From the NCBI RefSeq assembly GCF_018145655.1, contig NZ_JAGSSY010000002.1:62001-126000 (forward strand): a stretch of DNA of 64,000 nucleotides, written 5' to 3'. The notes under the pieces were generated by a model. That model ran no database searches, was not told the origin of the DNA, and saw nothing but the letters and a program-made list of their open reading frames with translations. Shown here piece by piece: positions 19,457 to 29,194 of this stretch (positions are counted from its first letter, which is position 1; each line of letters opens with the position of its first letter). Source of the stretch: Campylobacter anatolicus (GTDB lineage: Bacteria; Campylobacterota; Campylobacteria; Campylobacterales; Campylobacteraceae). The translations under genes and the position numbers were made by a program.

Positions 19457-19533
19457 GCGCTCGTAGCTCAATTGGATAGAGCGACAGACTTCGGATCTGT
19501 AGGTTATGGGTTCGACTCCTATCGGGCGTGCCA
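19457..19533 (+). tRNA. tRNA-Arg(UCG)
   Basis: 77 nt. The acceptor GCGCTCG pairs with CGGGCGT (two G-U pairs), the anticodon stem is ACAGA/TCTGT with loop CTTCGGA (anticodon UCG), and CCA is encoded. The body closely resembles the next tRNA-Arg. Confidence 0.95.
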
Positions 19534-19542
19534 CTTATTTAT

Positions 19543-19619
19543 GCGCTCATAGCTCAGCTGGATAGAGCAACGGCCTTCTAAGCCGTAGGCCTCAGGTTCG
19601 AATCCTGATGGGCGTACCA
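19543..19619 (+). tRNA. tRNA-Arg(UCU)
   Basis: 77 nt. The acceptor GCGCTCA pairs with TGGGCGT, the anticodon stem is ACGGC/GCCGT with loop CTTCTAA (anticodon UCU), and CCA is encoded. It shares its acceptor stem, apart from one compensated pair, with the preceding tRNA-Arg. Confidence 0.95.
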
Positions 19620-19632
19620 CTTTATTATTGTT

Positions 19633-19717
19633 GCGGATGTGGTGAAATTGGCAGACACGCCAGACTTAGGATCTGGTGCTTCACGGCGTGGAGGTTCAAG
19701 TCCTCTCATCCGCACCA
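19633..19717 (+). tRNA. tRNA-Leu(UAG)
   Basis: 85-nt class II tRNA with a long variable arm (TGCTTCACGGCGT region). The acceptor GCGGATG pairs with CATCCGC, the anticodon loop CTTAGGA gives UAG, and CCA is encoded. Last gene of the tRNA cluster. Confidence 0.95.
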
Positions 19718-21261
<1,544 letters not shown>

Positions 21262-21290
21262 ATTTATAAATTAAAAAATAAGGATAAAAA

Positions 21291-22283
21291 ATGGCAAAAA
21301 ATAGTTTAATCGGTGGCTCGATCTGGGATGAGTATTCAAATAAAGTTCAAGATAGGATGAATAATCCAAAATTTATGGGAGAGTTAACCGAAGAAGATGC
21401 AAAAAGGCTAAATGCAAAACTCATAGTAGCGGATTTTGGTGCAGAGAGCTGCGGTGACGCGGTTAGATTATATTGGCTTGTTGATGAGGCGACAGATAAG
21501 ATAATAGACGCTAAATTTAAAAGTTTTGGTTGTGGCACCGCGATAGCTAGTTCTGATACTATGGCGGAGCTTTGTATTGGTAAAACTGTCGATGAAGCAG
21601 TAAAGATAACAAATTTAGATGTTGAAAAAGCTATGCGTGATACGCCTGACACTCCAGCTGTTCCACCACAAAAGATGCACTGTTCTGTTATGGCATATGA
21701 TGTTATCAAGGCTGCTGCTGCCAGCTATAAGGGTGTAGATCCTGAACATTTTGAGGATGAGATTATAGTTTGTGAGTGTGCAAGAGTGAGTCTTGGTACG
21801 ATAAAAGAGGTAATACGCTTAAACGATCTAAAATCAGTAGAAGAGATCACCCAATATACAAAAGCAGGAGCTTTTTGTAAAAGCTGTGTCAAGCCCGGCG
21901 GACACGAAAAACGTGAATATTATCTAGTCGATATACTTCGTGATACTAGAGCTGAAATGGAACAAGAGAGATTAAAAACACAAGCTAACGCACAGGTAAA
22001 TCATAGTCTAAATGATCTAAGTTTTGATGAGATGACAGTTGTTGGGCAGTTAAAGGCGGTCGAGTCGTTAATGGATAAAGAGATACGTCCTATGCTTATG
22101 ATGGATGGCGGTAATCTTGAAGTCTTAGATATCCAAAAAGATAATGATAGCAATATCGACATTTACATCCGTTATCTTGGTGCATGTTCTGGTTGTGCTA
22201 GTGGTGCAGGCGGAACGCTATATGCTATAGAAAATGTTCTTCAAGAGGAGCTAAGTCCTAAAATTCGTGTAATGCCAGTATGA
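21291..22283 (+). CDS. nifU: Modular Fe-S scaffold protein NifU
   Basis: 330 residues in three parts: an IscU-like scaffold with Cys54, Cys81 and Cys131; a central BFD-like [2Fe-2S] domain with Cys161, Cys163, Cys196 and Cys199; and a C-terminal NFU domain with the CSGC motif (Cys299, Cys302). It assembles clusters from NifS sulfur and passes them to apoproteins; complex I subunits and several radical SAM enzymes in this window need them. No iscA or iscR is nearby. Confidence 0.95.
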   Translation: MAKNSLIGGSIWDEYSNKVQDRMNNPKFMGELTEEDAKRLNAKLIVADFGAESCGDAVRLYWLVDEATDKIIDAKFKSFGCGTAIASSDTMAELCIGKTVDEAVKITNLDVEKAMRDTPDTPAVPPQKMHCSVMAYDVIKAAAASYKGVDPEHFEDEIIVCECARVSLGTIKEVIRLNDLKSVEEITQYTKAGAFCKSCVKPGGHEKREYYLVDILRDTRAEMEQERLKTQANAQVNHSLNDLSFDEMTVVGQLKAVESLMDKEIRPMLMMDGGNLEVLDIQKDNDSNIDIYIRYLGACSGCASGAGGTLYAIENVLQEELSPKIRVMPV

Positions 22284-22292
22284 TAAATTTTT

Positions 22293-22331
22293 AAAGTCGT
22301 TTGGGTAAACAAAATACCTAGACGACTTTTT
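22293..22331 (+). terminator. Rho-independent terminator after nifU
   Basis: Stem AAAGTCGT / ACGACTTT with an inner GGGTA / TACCT stem and an AACAAAA loop, followed by TTTTT-GTTG-TTTT. It ends the nifS-nifU transcript 10 bp after the stop codon. Confidence 0.8.
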
Positions 22332-22357
22332 GTTGTTTTGAGATACTTTAAAATTTC

Positions 22358-22600
22358 TTATTTGAGGTTGTGTTCTTTTTTGTGATATATTTTTCTAATA
22401 GGCATAATAAATATCGCTGCGATCAGATAAAATACTATCCCAAAAACCGCAGCCATAGCAAATATCTCACTAATATCAATCCAGGTTGCTTCTAATCTAA
22501 ACTGGTCTATATAATCAATCAAAAACCATAAAGCTATACCTAAAATGATCGCAAAAGCGAAAAATCCCCAAGAAAAGATAAAGTCCAAAACCTTTTTCAT
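22358..22600 (-). CDS. Small two-helix membrane protein, unknown function
   Basis: 80 residues with two clear hydrophobic helices (FFAFAIILGIALWFLI and IFAMAAVFGIVFYLIAAIFI) separated by an acidic loop, and a Lys/His-rich tail. AAAAAGGAGTT gives a strong ribosome-binding site 3 bp before the ATG. No family is recognised. It lies between the nifU terminator and the cmeC end, as its own transcription unit on the minus strand. Confidence 0.65.
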   Translation of the reverse strand: MKKVLDFIFSWGFFAFAIILGIALWFLIDYIDQFRLEATWIDISEIFAMAAVFGIVFYLIAAIFIMPIRKIYHKKEHNLK

Positions 22601-22694
22601 AGAACTCCTTTTTAAAATTTTATAATATATAGTATCTTAAAATTTAAAAAATATGGTTAATGTAAATCAATATTTTGACGTGATATAAAATTTA

Positions 22695-22717
22695 CACATA
22701 GGCAAAATGCCTATGTG
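22695..22717 (-). terminator. Terminator after cmeC
   Basis: Perfect 9-bp stem CACATAGGC / GCCTATGTG with a 5-nt loop, 10 bp downstream of the cmeC stop codon. On the minus strand it is followed by TAAATTTTATATC, so it fits as the end of the cmeABC transcript. Confidence 0.75.
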
Positions 22718-22726
22718 CTACAAAAT

Positions 22727-24109
22727 TTATTTAGTTGTCTCTTCTACTTTAAAACCACCGCCAAATGCTTTATAAACTTCAACGATAGCATTATTTAAAT
22801 TAAGGCAAGAGTTTATCTCGCTAAGCTGTGTGCTAAGTAGTGCTCTTTGGGCGTCAAGAAGCGTCAAGTGATCCGCATACCCTGCATCAAACTGATTCTT
22901 GGCAAGTGTATAAATTTGCTCCTGTGAGTCTAAAAGATCTTTTGTTGCTTCAGCTACATATACGGCATTTTTGCGGTTTTGTAAAGCAATTCTAACCTCA
23001 CTAAGTGCTGTTTTGATAGTTTTTTCATACTTTAGTGCATTTGAGCTTTGTGCGAGTTTGGCTATCTCAACTTTATTTGCACGTTTTCCGTAGTCAAATA
23101 TGCTCTGTGTGAGCGAACTTGCTAAAGACCACAAATTTGCATTTTGGACAAAAAGCCTATCAAATTCATTTGAGCTAAATCCAAAAACACCAGTCAGTGA
23201 AAGCGTAGGAAAATACGCCGCTCTTGCGACGCCTACAAGGGCATTTGAGCTTTTTAGACTCTCATAAGCACTAGCTACATCACTCCTACGAAGTAATATA
23301 TCTGAGCTTATACCAGCCTCTATCTGCGGTGCTGTAGGCATAAAATTTACCGTAGTGATGATCTCGTTTAAAATTTCATTATTATTTCTGCCGACTAGTA
23401 TTGCTAAAGCGTTTGATGTTGCGATGATTGAGTTTTTAACATCAGCAAGATTTATCTGAGCACTTTGCACAGAAGCCACGCTTTGCAGATAGACCATCTG
23501 AGTTATCGTACCAGCGTCTAGCTGCTTTTTGCGGTAGTTCATCGTATCTGTATAGCTTTTAAGTGTCTTTTGTAAAATCTCTTCTTGCATTCTAAGTGCT
23601 ATCAGTGCAAAGTAACTTTTGGCAACATTTGATGCAAGAGTTAATCTAGCATTTGCATAGTCGTATTTACTAGCCTGTAAGAGTGCATCTGATGAAGCAA
23701 TAGAATTTCTTACTCTGCCCCAAAGATCAACTTCATAGTTTAAAACAGCACTGAGTGAAAAGCTATCATATTTTATATTATCCTGTCCTGTATAGGTCTC
23801 TCCACTTGTCCTGGCTTTACTCGCACCAGCTTCAGCACTCAAAGTTGGAAAAAGATCCGCCTTTGAGTTTTTAAGCGTTAAAGCTGCTGTTTGTAAATTT
23901 ATATATGCTATTTTAAGGTCTATGTTGTGCTTTAAGGCGTCATCTACAAGTGCATTTAAGCGTTCGTCTTTAAACTCACGCCACCAATAATCATTTATAT
24001 CGCTACTTTCAAATTTATATTCAAATGTTGTATTTACCTCAGGAAGCTCTGGGCGAAATGAACAACCAGCCATAAATAAAGTAATAATAAAAATAGCTAA
24101 ATTACGCAT
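22727..24109 (-). CDS. cmeC: Outer-membrane efflux lipoprotein CmeC (TolC/OprM type)
   Basis: 460 residues. The signal peptide ends in the lipobox MAGC (Cys15). Two OEP repeats form the trimeric channel; the first holds the DLKIAYINLQTAALTL helix, the second the LLRRSDVASAYESL segment typical of the NodT/OprM family. It is the outer-membrane exit of the CmeABC tripartite pump that exports bile salts and many antibiotics. The start overlaps cmeB by 8 bp. Confidence 0.92.
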   Translation of the reverse strand: MRNLAIFIITLFMAGCSFRPELPEVNTTFEYKFESSDINDYWWREFKDERLNALVDDALKHNIDLKIAYINLQTAALTLKNSKADLFPTLSAEAGASKARTSGETYTGQDNIKYDSFSLSAVLNYEVDLWGRVRNSIASSDALLQASKYDYANARLTLASNVAKSYFALIALRMQEEILQKTLKSYTDTMNYRKKQLDAGTITQMVYLQSVASVQSAQINLADVKNSIIATSNALAILVGRNNNEILNEIITTVNFMPTAPQIEAGISSDILLRRSDVASAYESLKSSNALVGVARAAYFPTLSLTGVFGFSSNEFDRLFVQNANLWSLASSLTQSIFDYGKRANKVEIAKLAQSSNALKYEKTIKTALSEVRIALQNRKNAVYVAEATKDLLDSQEQIYTLAKNQFDAGYADHLTLLDAQRALLSTQLSEINSCLNLNNAIVEVYKAFGGGFKVEETTK

Positions 24110-27100
24110 TTAACTCACCTCCATCACGTTTAACAACTTTGCCTTTGCTCCAAAATTTCTCATTTAAATTTTCAAGCAGATAGTAAAATAGTGGTACGAA
24201 AAATATCGCTATCGTTGAAGCTGCTATCATACCGCCGACAACACCTGTGCCTAGCGAGTGGCGAGATGCCGCTCCAGCACCGCTTGAGACAACCATAGGA
24301 AAAACACCCAAAGTAAATGCAATAGATGTCATAATAATTGGTCTAAAACGAAGTCTGGCAGCATTTACAGCTGCGTCAAATATACTCTTGCCACTTTCAC
24401 GCTCTTGCATAGCAAATTCCACAATAAGGATCGCATTTTTAGCCGAGAGTCCGATAAGCAGCAATAGACCAACTTCAAAATAAACATCATTTGTAAGCCC
24501 TCTAGCCCAAGTGGCTAAAAGTGAACCAAATACTGCAAATGGCACGGCTGTGATGACAGCAAGTGGTATAAGCCATCTCTCGTATTGAGCTGCGAGTATC
24601 AAAAATACAAATATCATACCAAATACAAATGCTTGTGTTCCAGCACCGGTTGATACAACCTCTTGATATGCTGTTCCAGCCCAAGCGATAGAGTATTCAC
24701 TCTTGTTTAAAGTATTTTCTACGACCTCTTGTATGGCCTTGATTGCATCGCCTGAAGTATAGCCACTAGCAGGATCGCCAAGTACCTTTGCTGCTGGGAA
24801 GAGATTAAAGCGATCAACTAGATCTGGCCCCATACTTCTTGTAAGTGTGGCTAGTGAACCAATAGATATCATATTACCATTTGAGCTTTTTACAAAGATA
24901 TTTCTTAGATCTTCTGGTGAGTTTCTATAAGTCTCTCCAGCTCTTGCATAAACGCGATAAGTCTTGCCAAACATATTAAAGTCATTTATATAATAAGATC
25001 CCATAGTTGCAGCTAATGTGTTAAATATATCTGCCTTGCTAACACCAAGTAGTTGAGCTTTTTCATAGTCTATATTTATATCAAATTGTGGGAAATTTGT
25101 CTCAAGCGTCGTTCTGACACTTGTTAGCTCTGGACGCTGACGAGCTTTATTAACTACTTCAAGAACATCCTTTTCTATCTCTTGATATGTTTTACCGCTT
25201 CTATTTTGTAGATACATTTCAAAGCCACCAGTCATAGATAGACCCATAATTGGCGGGACATTAACAACAAAGCTTAAGCTCTCTTTAGAAGGCCAAAATA
25301 CTTTATTATATTTGCCAATAAGTGCATCCATACTAGTTTCAGGTGTCTTTCTCTCGCTCCAGTCTGTTGTACCTACGAAATTTACTATTGAATTCTCACG
25401 AAGTGCTCCTGCTATCATATCATAGCCGGCAAACTGCGTTATGTATTTGATATTTGGATCAGCCATAAGCATATCGCCCATTTTTTTAGTCTCTTCTATG
25501 GTTCTAGCTACTGCTGATGCTGGTGGCAAAGATGATATAACCATCATATAGCCCTTGTCCTCGCTAGGTACAAGACCCTTTGGTATGGCATTAAATAGAT
25601 GTGTCATAGAGTATATGACTATGCCAATGGTGATGAGGCTTAGTATAACGTGTCTAATAACCTTAGCAACACCAGCAGAGAATATATCTGTGCTCCAATC
25701 AAAGAAGTCATTAAATTTTTGAACTATCCAAAATGGTTTATTCTCACCACGTTTTAACATTATTGCCGTAAGTGCTGGTGTGAGCGTAAGTGCAACAAAG
25801 CCAGATATACAAACGGATATAACTAGCGTAAGTGCAAACTGCTTTTGTATAACACCAACAAAACCTTCCATAAATGAAACCGGTATAAAAACTGCCGATA
25901 AAACAAGCACAATAGATATAACCGGCGTAGCTACCTCTTCCATAGCCTTTATAGTAGCATCTTTTACACTTATATCTTTTTTCTCGTGCATTATACGTTC
26001 TACATTTTCTATAACTATGATCGCATCATCAACGACTATACCGATAGCGAGTATAAGACCAAATAGAGTTATTAAATTTATTGAAAAGCCCATCGCATAA
26101 AAACCACCAAATGTACCTATGATAGATACTGGTACCGCAAGCATAGGTATAATAGTTGCACGGATACTTTTAAGGAATAAATACATAACTATCATAACAA
26201 GAAACATAGCTTCAATAAATGTCTTAATAACCTCTTGTATGGATACTTCAACAAATTTTGTAGTGTCATATGAAATTGTGTGTTTAAAACCTTTTGGATA
26301 ACTTGCAGAAAGCTCTTCTAGTCTCTTTTTAACAAGGTTAGATGTCTCAAGGGCATTTGCATCGTTTTGCAAAAGTATAAGCATAGGAACTGTATCTTGG
26401 TTGTTTAAAAAGCCGTTAAACGCGTAACTTCGTGAGCCTATGTTTACATCTGCCACTTGTTTTAGTTTAAGCATAGTACCATCTGAGTTTGCTCGTAAGA
26501 TTATATTTTCAAACTCTTCAACTGTCTTGTATCGTCCATCAGCCTTTATAGAATATACATACGGGTTTTTAGAATCTTGCAAAGGTTGTTCGCCGATTTT
26601 ACCAGCTGCGTATTGTTTATTTTGAACTGAAACGGCATTTAATACCTCTGAAACGCTCATATTAAATTTAGAAAGCTGATCTGGTTTTAGCCAAATCCTC
26701 ATAGCATATGCTTGTTCGCCGATAACAGTAGCATCGCCGACACCTTTGACGCGTTTAATTTCATCGGCAATATTTAAAAGCACATAGTTTGCTAACTCAC
26801 GACGTTTCATATTTGGATCATCTGTAGTAAATGATACGACTTGAAGTATGGAACTACTTCTTTCGCGGACTATAACTCCTACTTTTTGCACTTCATCAGG
26901 CAGACGTGATAGGGCAGCTTGAACGCGGTTATTTACATCTATAGTCGCTTGCTTAGCACTTGAACCGATTTTAAAATATACATTTAAGCTCATAGTGCCA
27001 CTTGAACTTGAGGTGCTTTGGATATATATCATATTTTCAACACCGTTTATCTCATCTTCAAGGATAGAAGCAACTGTTGTCGAGATAGCTTCAGCATCAG

Positions 27101-27257
27101 CACCTGTGTAAGTAGCACTTACACTTACTTGTGGCGGAGTGAGCTTGGGATACTCCTCTATTGGAAGTCCGAGCATTGATACCAAACCAGCTATAACGAT
27201 GATAATCGATACAACGGATGCAAATATCGGACGATTGATAAAAAATTTAGAAAACAT
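24102..27257 (-). CDS. cmeB: RND multidrug efflux transporter CmeB (HAE1 family)
   Basis: 1051 residues, the size of AcrB-type pumps. It has twelve membrane helices and two large periplasmic loops. The proton-relay Asp pair is visible in GIVVDDAIIVIENVERIM, and the family motif GLSAKNAILIVEFA is near the C-terminus. It pumps bile salts, fluoroquinolones, macrolides and others through CmeA and CmeC. The start overlaps the cmeA stop codon by 1 bp. Assigned cmeB rather than cmeF because of the adjacent cmeR-like regulator and ccoG. Confidence 0.93.
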   Translation of the reverse strand: MFSKFFINRPIFASVVSIIIVIAGLVSMLGLPIEEYPKLTPPQVSVSATYTGADAEAISTTVASILEDEINGVENMIYIQSTSSSSGTMSLNVYFKIGSSAKQATIDVNNRVQAALSRLPDEVQKVGVIVRERSSSILQVVSFTTDDPNMKRRELANYVLLNIADEIKRVKGVGDATVIGEQAYAMRIWLKPDQLSKFNMSVSEVLNAVSVQNKQYAAGKIGEQPLQDSKNPYVYSIKADGRYKTVEEFENIILRANSDGTMLKLKQVADVNIGSRSYAFNGFLNNQDTVPMLILLQNDANALETSNLVKKRLEELSASYPKGFKHTISYDTTKFVEVSIQEVIKTFIEAMFLVMIVMYLFLKSIRATIIPMLAVPVSIIGTFGGFYAMGFSINLITLFGLILAIGIVVDDAIIVIENVERIMHEKKDISVKDATIKAMEEVATPVISIVLVLSAVFIPVSFMEGFVGVIQKQFALTLVISVCISGFVALTLTPALTAIMLKRGENKPFWIVQKFNDFFDWSTDIFSAGVAKVIRHVILSLITIGIVIYSMTHLFNAIPKGLVPSEDKGYMMVISSLPPASAVARTIEETKKMGDMLMADPNIKYITQFAGYDMIAGALRENSIVNFVGTTDWSERKTPETSMDALIGKYNKVFWPSKESLSFVVNVPPIMGLSMTGGFEMYLQNRSGKTYQEIEKDVLEVVNKARQRPELTSVRTTLETNFPQFDINIDYEKAQLLGVSKADIFNTLAATMGSYYINDFNMFGKTYRVYARAGETYRNSPEDLRNIFVKSSNGNMISIGSLATLTRSMGPDLVDRFNLFPAAKVLGDPASGYTSGDAIKAIQEVVENTLNKSEYSIAWAGTAYQEVVSTGAGTQAFVFGMIFVFLILAAQYERWLIPLAVITAVPFAVFGSLLATWARGLTNDVYFEVGLLLLIGLSAKNAILIVEFAMQERESGKSIFDAAVNAARLRFRPIIMTSIAFTLGVFPMVVSSGAGAASRHSLGTGVVGGMIAASTIAIFFVPLFYYLLENLNEKFWSKGKVVKRDGGELNA

Positions 27258-28405
27258 TACTTGTTCTCCTTGCCTTGTGTATCAACAACTACCGGTGAAC
27301 CTATGCCGATCTTTTTAAAGTTATTTGTGATGATGAGATCACCATCTTCTAGCCCTTCACTCACATAAGCCTCTGCAACTTTTTGATATACGATTTTTAT
27401 AGTTTTTTTAGCTACTTTGCCATCTTTTACAACATAGACATAAGGGCTTATTATATCTTGTAGTATTGCAATTTGAGGTATCACAAAACTATCTCTTTGT
27501 ATAAAGCCATCCATTGATATAGTTGCAAATATACCAGGAATAAGCTTACCATTTTTGTTGTCAAACTCAGCTTTTGCTAAAACGCCACCACTACTTTCAT
27601 CTACAACGCTATCTATAAATTTAACTTTTCCAGTGTAGGTTTGTCCATCTATTTTTAGATTAGCTTCTTCGTTTATCTGCTCCCAGCTATTGTTATCTAA
27701 ATTTTTAACTCTATTTAGATTGTCGATATCTGTGATATAAAATCTCACATCTATAGGGTCGATCTTAGTTAGTCTAACTAGCTCTGTACTACCAGCTGCA
27801 ACATATGTGCCAACATCTACTAAATTTTCACTTACGACACCAGAAAATGGTGCGGTTACATTTGTGTAACCTAAGTCGATTTTAGCATTTTTAGCATTTG
27901 CCTGAGCACTTTGCAAAGCCGCGTTTGCACTATCGTGTGTCGCAACTGCTGCGTCATACTCTTTTTGTGATATTGCTTTTTGTTTAAATAGTGACTGGAC
28001 GCGGGTTAGTTCACTTTTTGCATTTTTTAAATTCGCAGTAGCTTGTGCTATACTGGCTTCATATGCATCATATGTGGCTTGATATTTTGATGGATCTATA
28101 ATAAATAGTATCTGACCTGCTTTTACGCTATCGCCGGGCTTGAAATTTTGTTTTATGAGTGTGCCTGAAACTTTTGGTTTTAGCACAACATCTTGTTCGC
28201 TTTGTATCTTGGCTGGATATTCAAAGCTCATAGGATAACTACCCTTTTTTGCAACTATAACGTCAACGTGAGCAGGGGGAGGCATTTGCCGTTGTGATGT
28301 TGCTACAGAGTCTTGTTTTTTCTTAAATATATTTATGTCATCTAGGCAGCCTGTGAGAAAGACAGACGCAACTAATACGAGCGATAAATTTAAAATTTTG
28401 CCCAT
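27257..28405 (-). CDS. cmeA: Periplasmic adaptor lipoprotein CmeA (membrane fusion protein)
   Basis: 382 residues. The signal peptide has the lipobox LTGC (Cys20). Order: lipoyl half (VDVIVAKKGSYPMSF), a coiled-coil hairpin rich in Ala/Gln repeats (residues ~100-170), the second lipoyl half (FSGVVSENLVDVGTYV), then a beta-barrel and a membrane-proximal domain. It links CmeB to CmeC. A palindromic operator candidate sits 47 bp before the start. Confidence 0.92.
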   Translation of the reverse strand: MGKILNLSLVLVASVFLTGCLDDINIFKKKQDSVATSQRQMPPPAHVDVIVAKKGSYPMSFEYPAKIQSEQDVVLKPKVSGTLIKQNFKPGDSVKAGQILFIIDPSKYQATYDAYEASIAQATANLKNAKSELTRVQSLFKQKAISQKEYDAAVATHDSANAALQSAQANAKNAKIDLGYTNVTAPFSGVVSENLVDVGTYVAAGSTELVRLTKIDPIDVRFYITDIDNLNRVKNLDNNSWEQINEEANLKIDGQTYTGKVKFIDSVVDESSGGVLAKAEFDNKNGKLIPGIFATISMDGFIQRDSFVIPQIAILQDIISPYVYVVKDGKVAKKTIKIVYQKVAEAYVSEGLEDGDLIITNNFKKIGIGSPVVVDTQGKENK

Positions 28406-28451
28406 GTGTTCTCCTTATTAATTTTTTAAATTTATGTTGGTTATAAAGCAA

Positions 28452-28465
28452 GTAATATATATTAC
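28452..28465. promoter_or_regulatory. Predicted CmeR operator
   Basis: Perfect 14-bp palindrome GTAATATATATTAC between cmeR and cmeA. From memory the CmeR site of C. jejuni is TGTAATA-AA-TATTACA; this one keeps GTAATA and TATTAC in the same spacing. It lies in the 116-bp region that must hold the cmeABC promoter, so CmeR repression of the pump is predicted. Confidence 0.75.
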
Positions 28466-28521
28466 ACTTTACTTCAAAAGAGAACGATTATACCACAAAA
28501 CATATAATAAAGTCAATAATG

Positions 28522-29139
28522 TTATCTATAAATTCCGTGCAAAAAGAGGTCAACTACTTTTCTAACATTTTCTTCTTTTTGCTTTTCATCCATTTTTATC
28601 TCTTTACCGAGTATAACGGCGTCAAGATGGTATGGCTCACGTACAAGAGCACAAAATTTAAGAGCAATTATGTTTAAATCATAGTTTTTAAGCTTTGGTC
28701 TTATATCATCTCTTTGTAGATAATTTGTCAAAATTTTGCAAGTTCTGCCGACTATATTTGTAGTAAAATTTTCACAAAGGTCTTTGCTTTTATAGCATTC
28801 GCTAAGCACTAAACGAGAAAGGGCAATCGAGTCTTTTTGACAAAACAGATCAAGATATATCATGCCAAATCTAAATAAAATTTCTTCCAAATTGTTTGAA
28901 ATTTGCATATTCATCTTCTCATCAAGATCTTTTAAAACATTATCCATATTTTCTTGTATTATGGCTATAAAAAGTCCATCTTTATTTTTAAAAAATTTAT
29001 AAATACTGGCCAATGAGCCACCGCCTTTTGAAACTATATCGTTTAAACTAGTGTTTTCGTAACCCTTTTTCAAAAACAACTCAAGACCTACGTTCATAAT
29101 GGTTTCGTAACGCTTTTTACCTTTTTCTGAGATACCCAT
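28522..29139 (-). CDS. cmeR: TetR-family repressor CmeR
   Basis: 205 residues. The N-terminal HTH (NVGLELFLKKGYENTSLNDI, then GGSLASIYKFFKNKDGLF) lies at residues ~15-62. The C-terminal ligand-binding domain contains CALVREPYHLDAV, which matches the C. jejuni CmeR segment as I recall it. It represses cmeABC and is relieved by bile salts in C. jejuni. It lies between ccoG and cmeA, all on the minus strand, with 54 bp upstream and 116 bp downstream. Confidence 0.88.
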   Translation of the reverse strand: MGISEKGKKRYETIMNVGLELFLKKGYENTSLNDIVSKGGGSLASIYKFFKNKDGLFIAIIQENMDNVLKDLDEKMNMQISNNLEEILFRFGMIYLDLFCQKDSIALSRLVLSECYKSKDLCENFTTNIVGRTCKILTNYLQRDDIRPKLKNYDLNIIALKFCALVREPYHLDAVILGKEIKMDEKQKEENVRKVVDLFLHGIYR

Positions 29140-29175
29140 AAATTTATCCTGTTACATTTGATTTATTATTTTTGC

Positions 29176-29194
29176 ATAATTGTAGCACAATTAT
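29176..29194. repeat. Inverted repeat between ccoG and cmeR
   Basis: Perfect 8-bp arms ATAATTGT / ACAATTAT around a 3-bp centre, touching the ccoG stop codon and 37 bp before the cmeR start. There is no U-run after it, so it may be an operator for cmeR autoregulation rather than a terminator. Confidence 0.4.
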
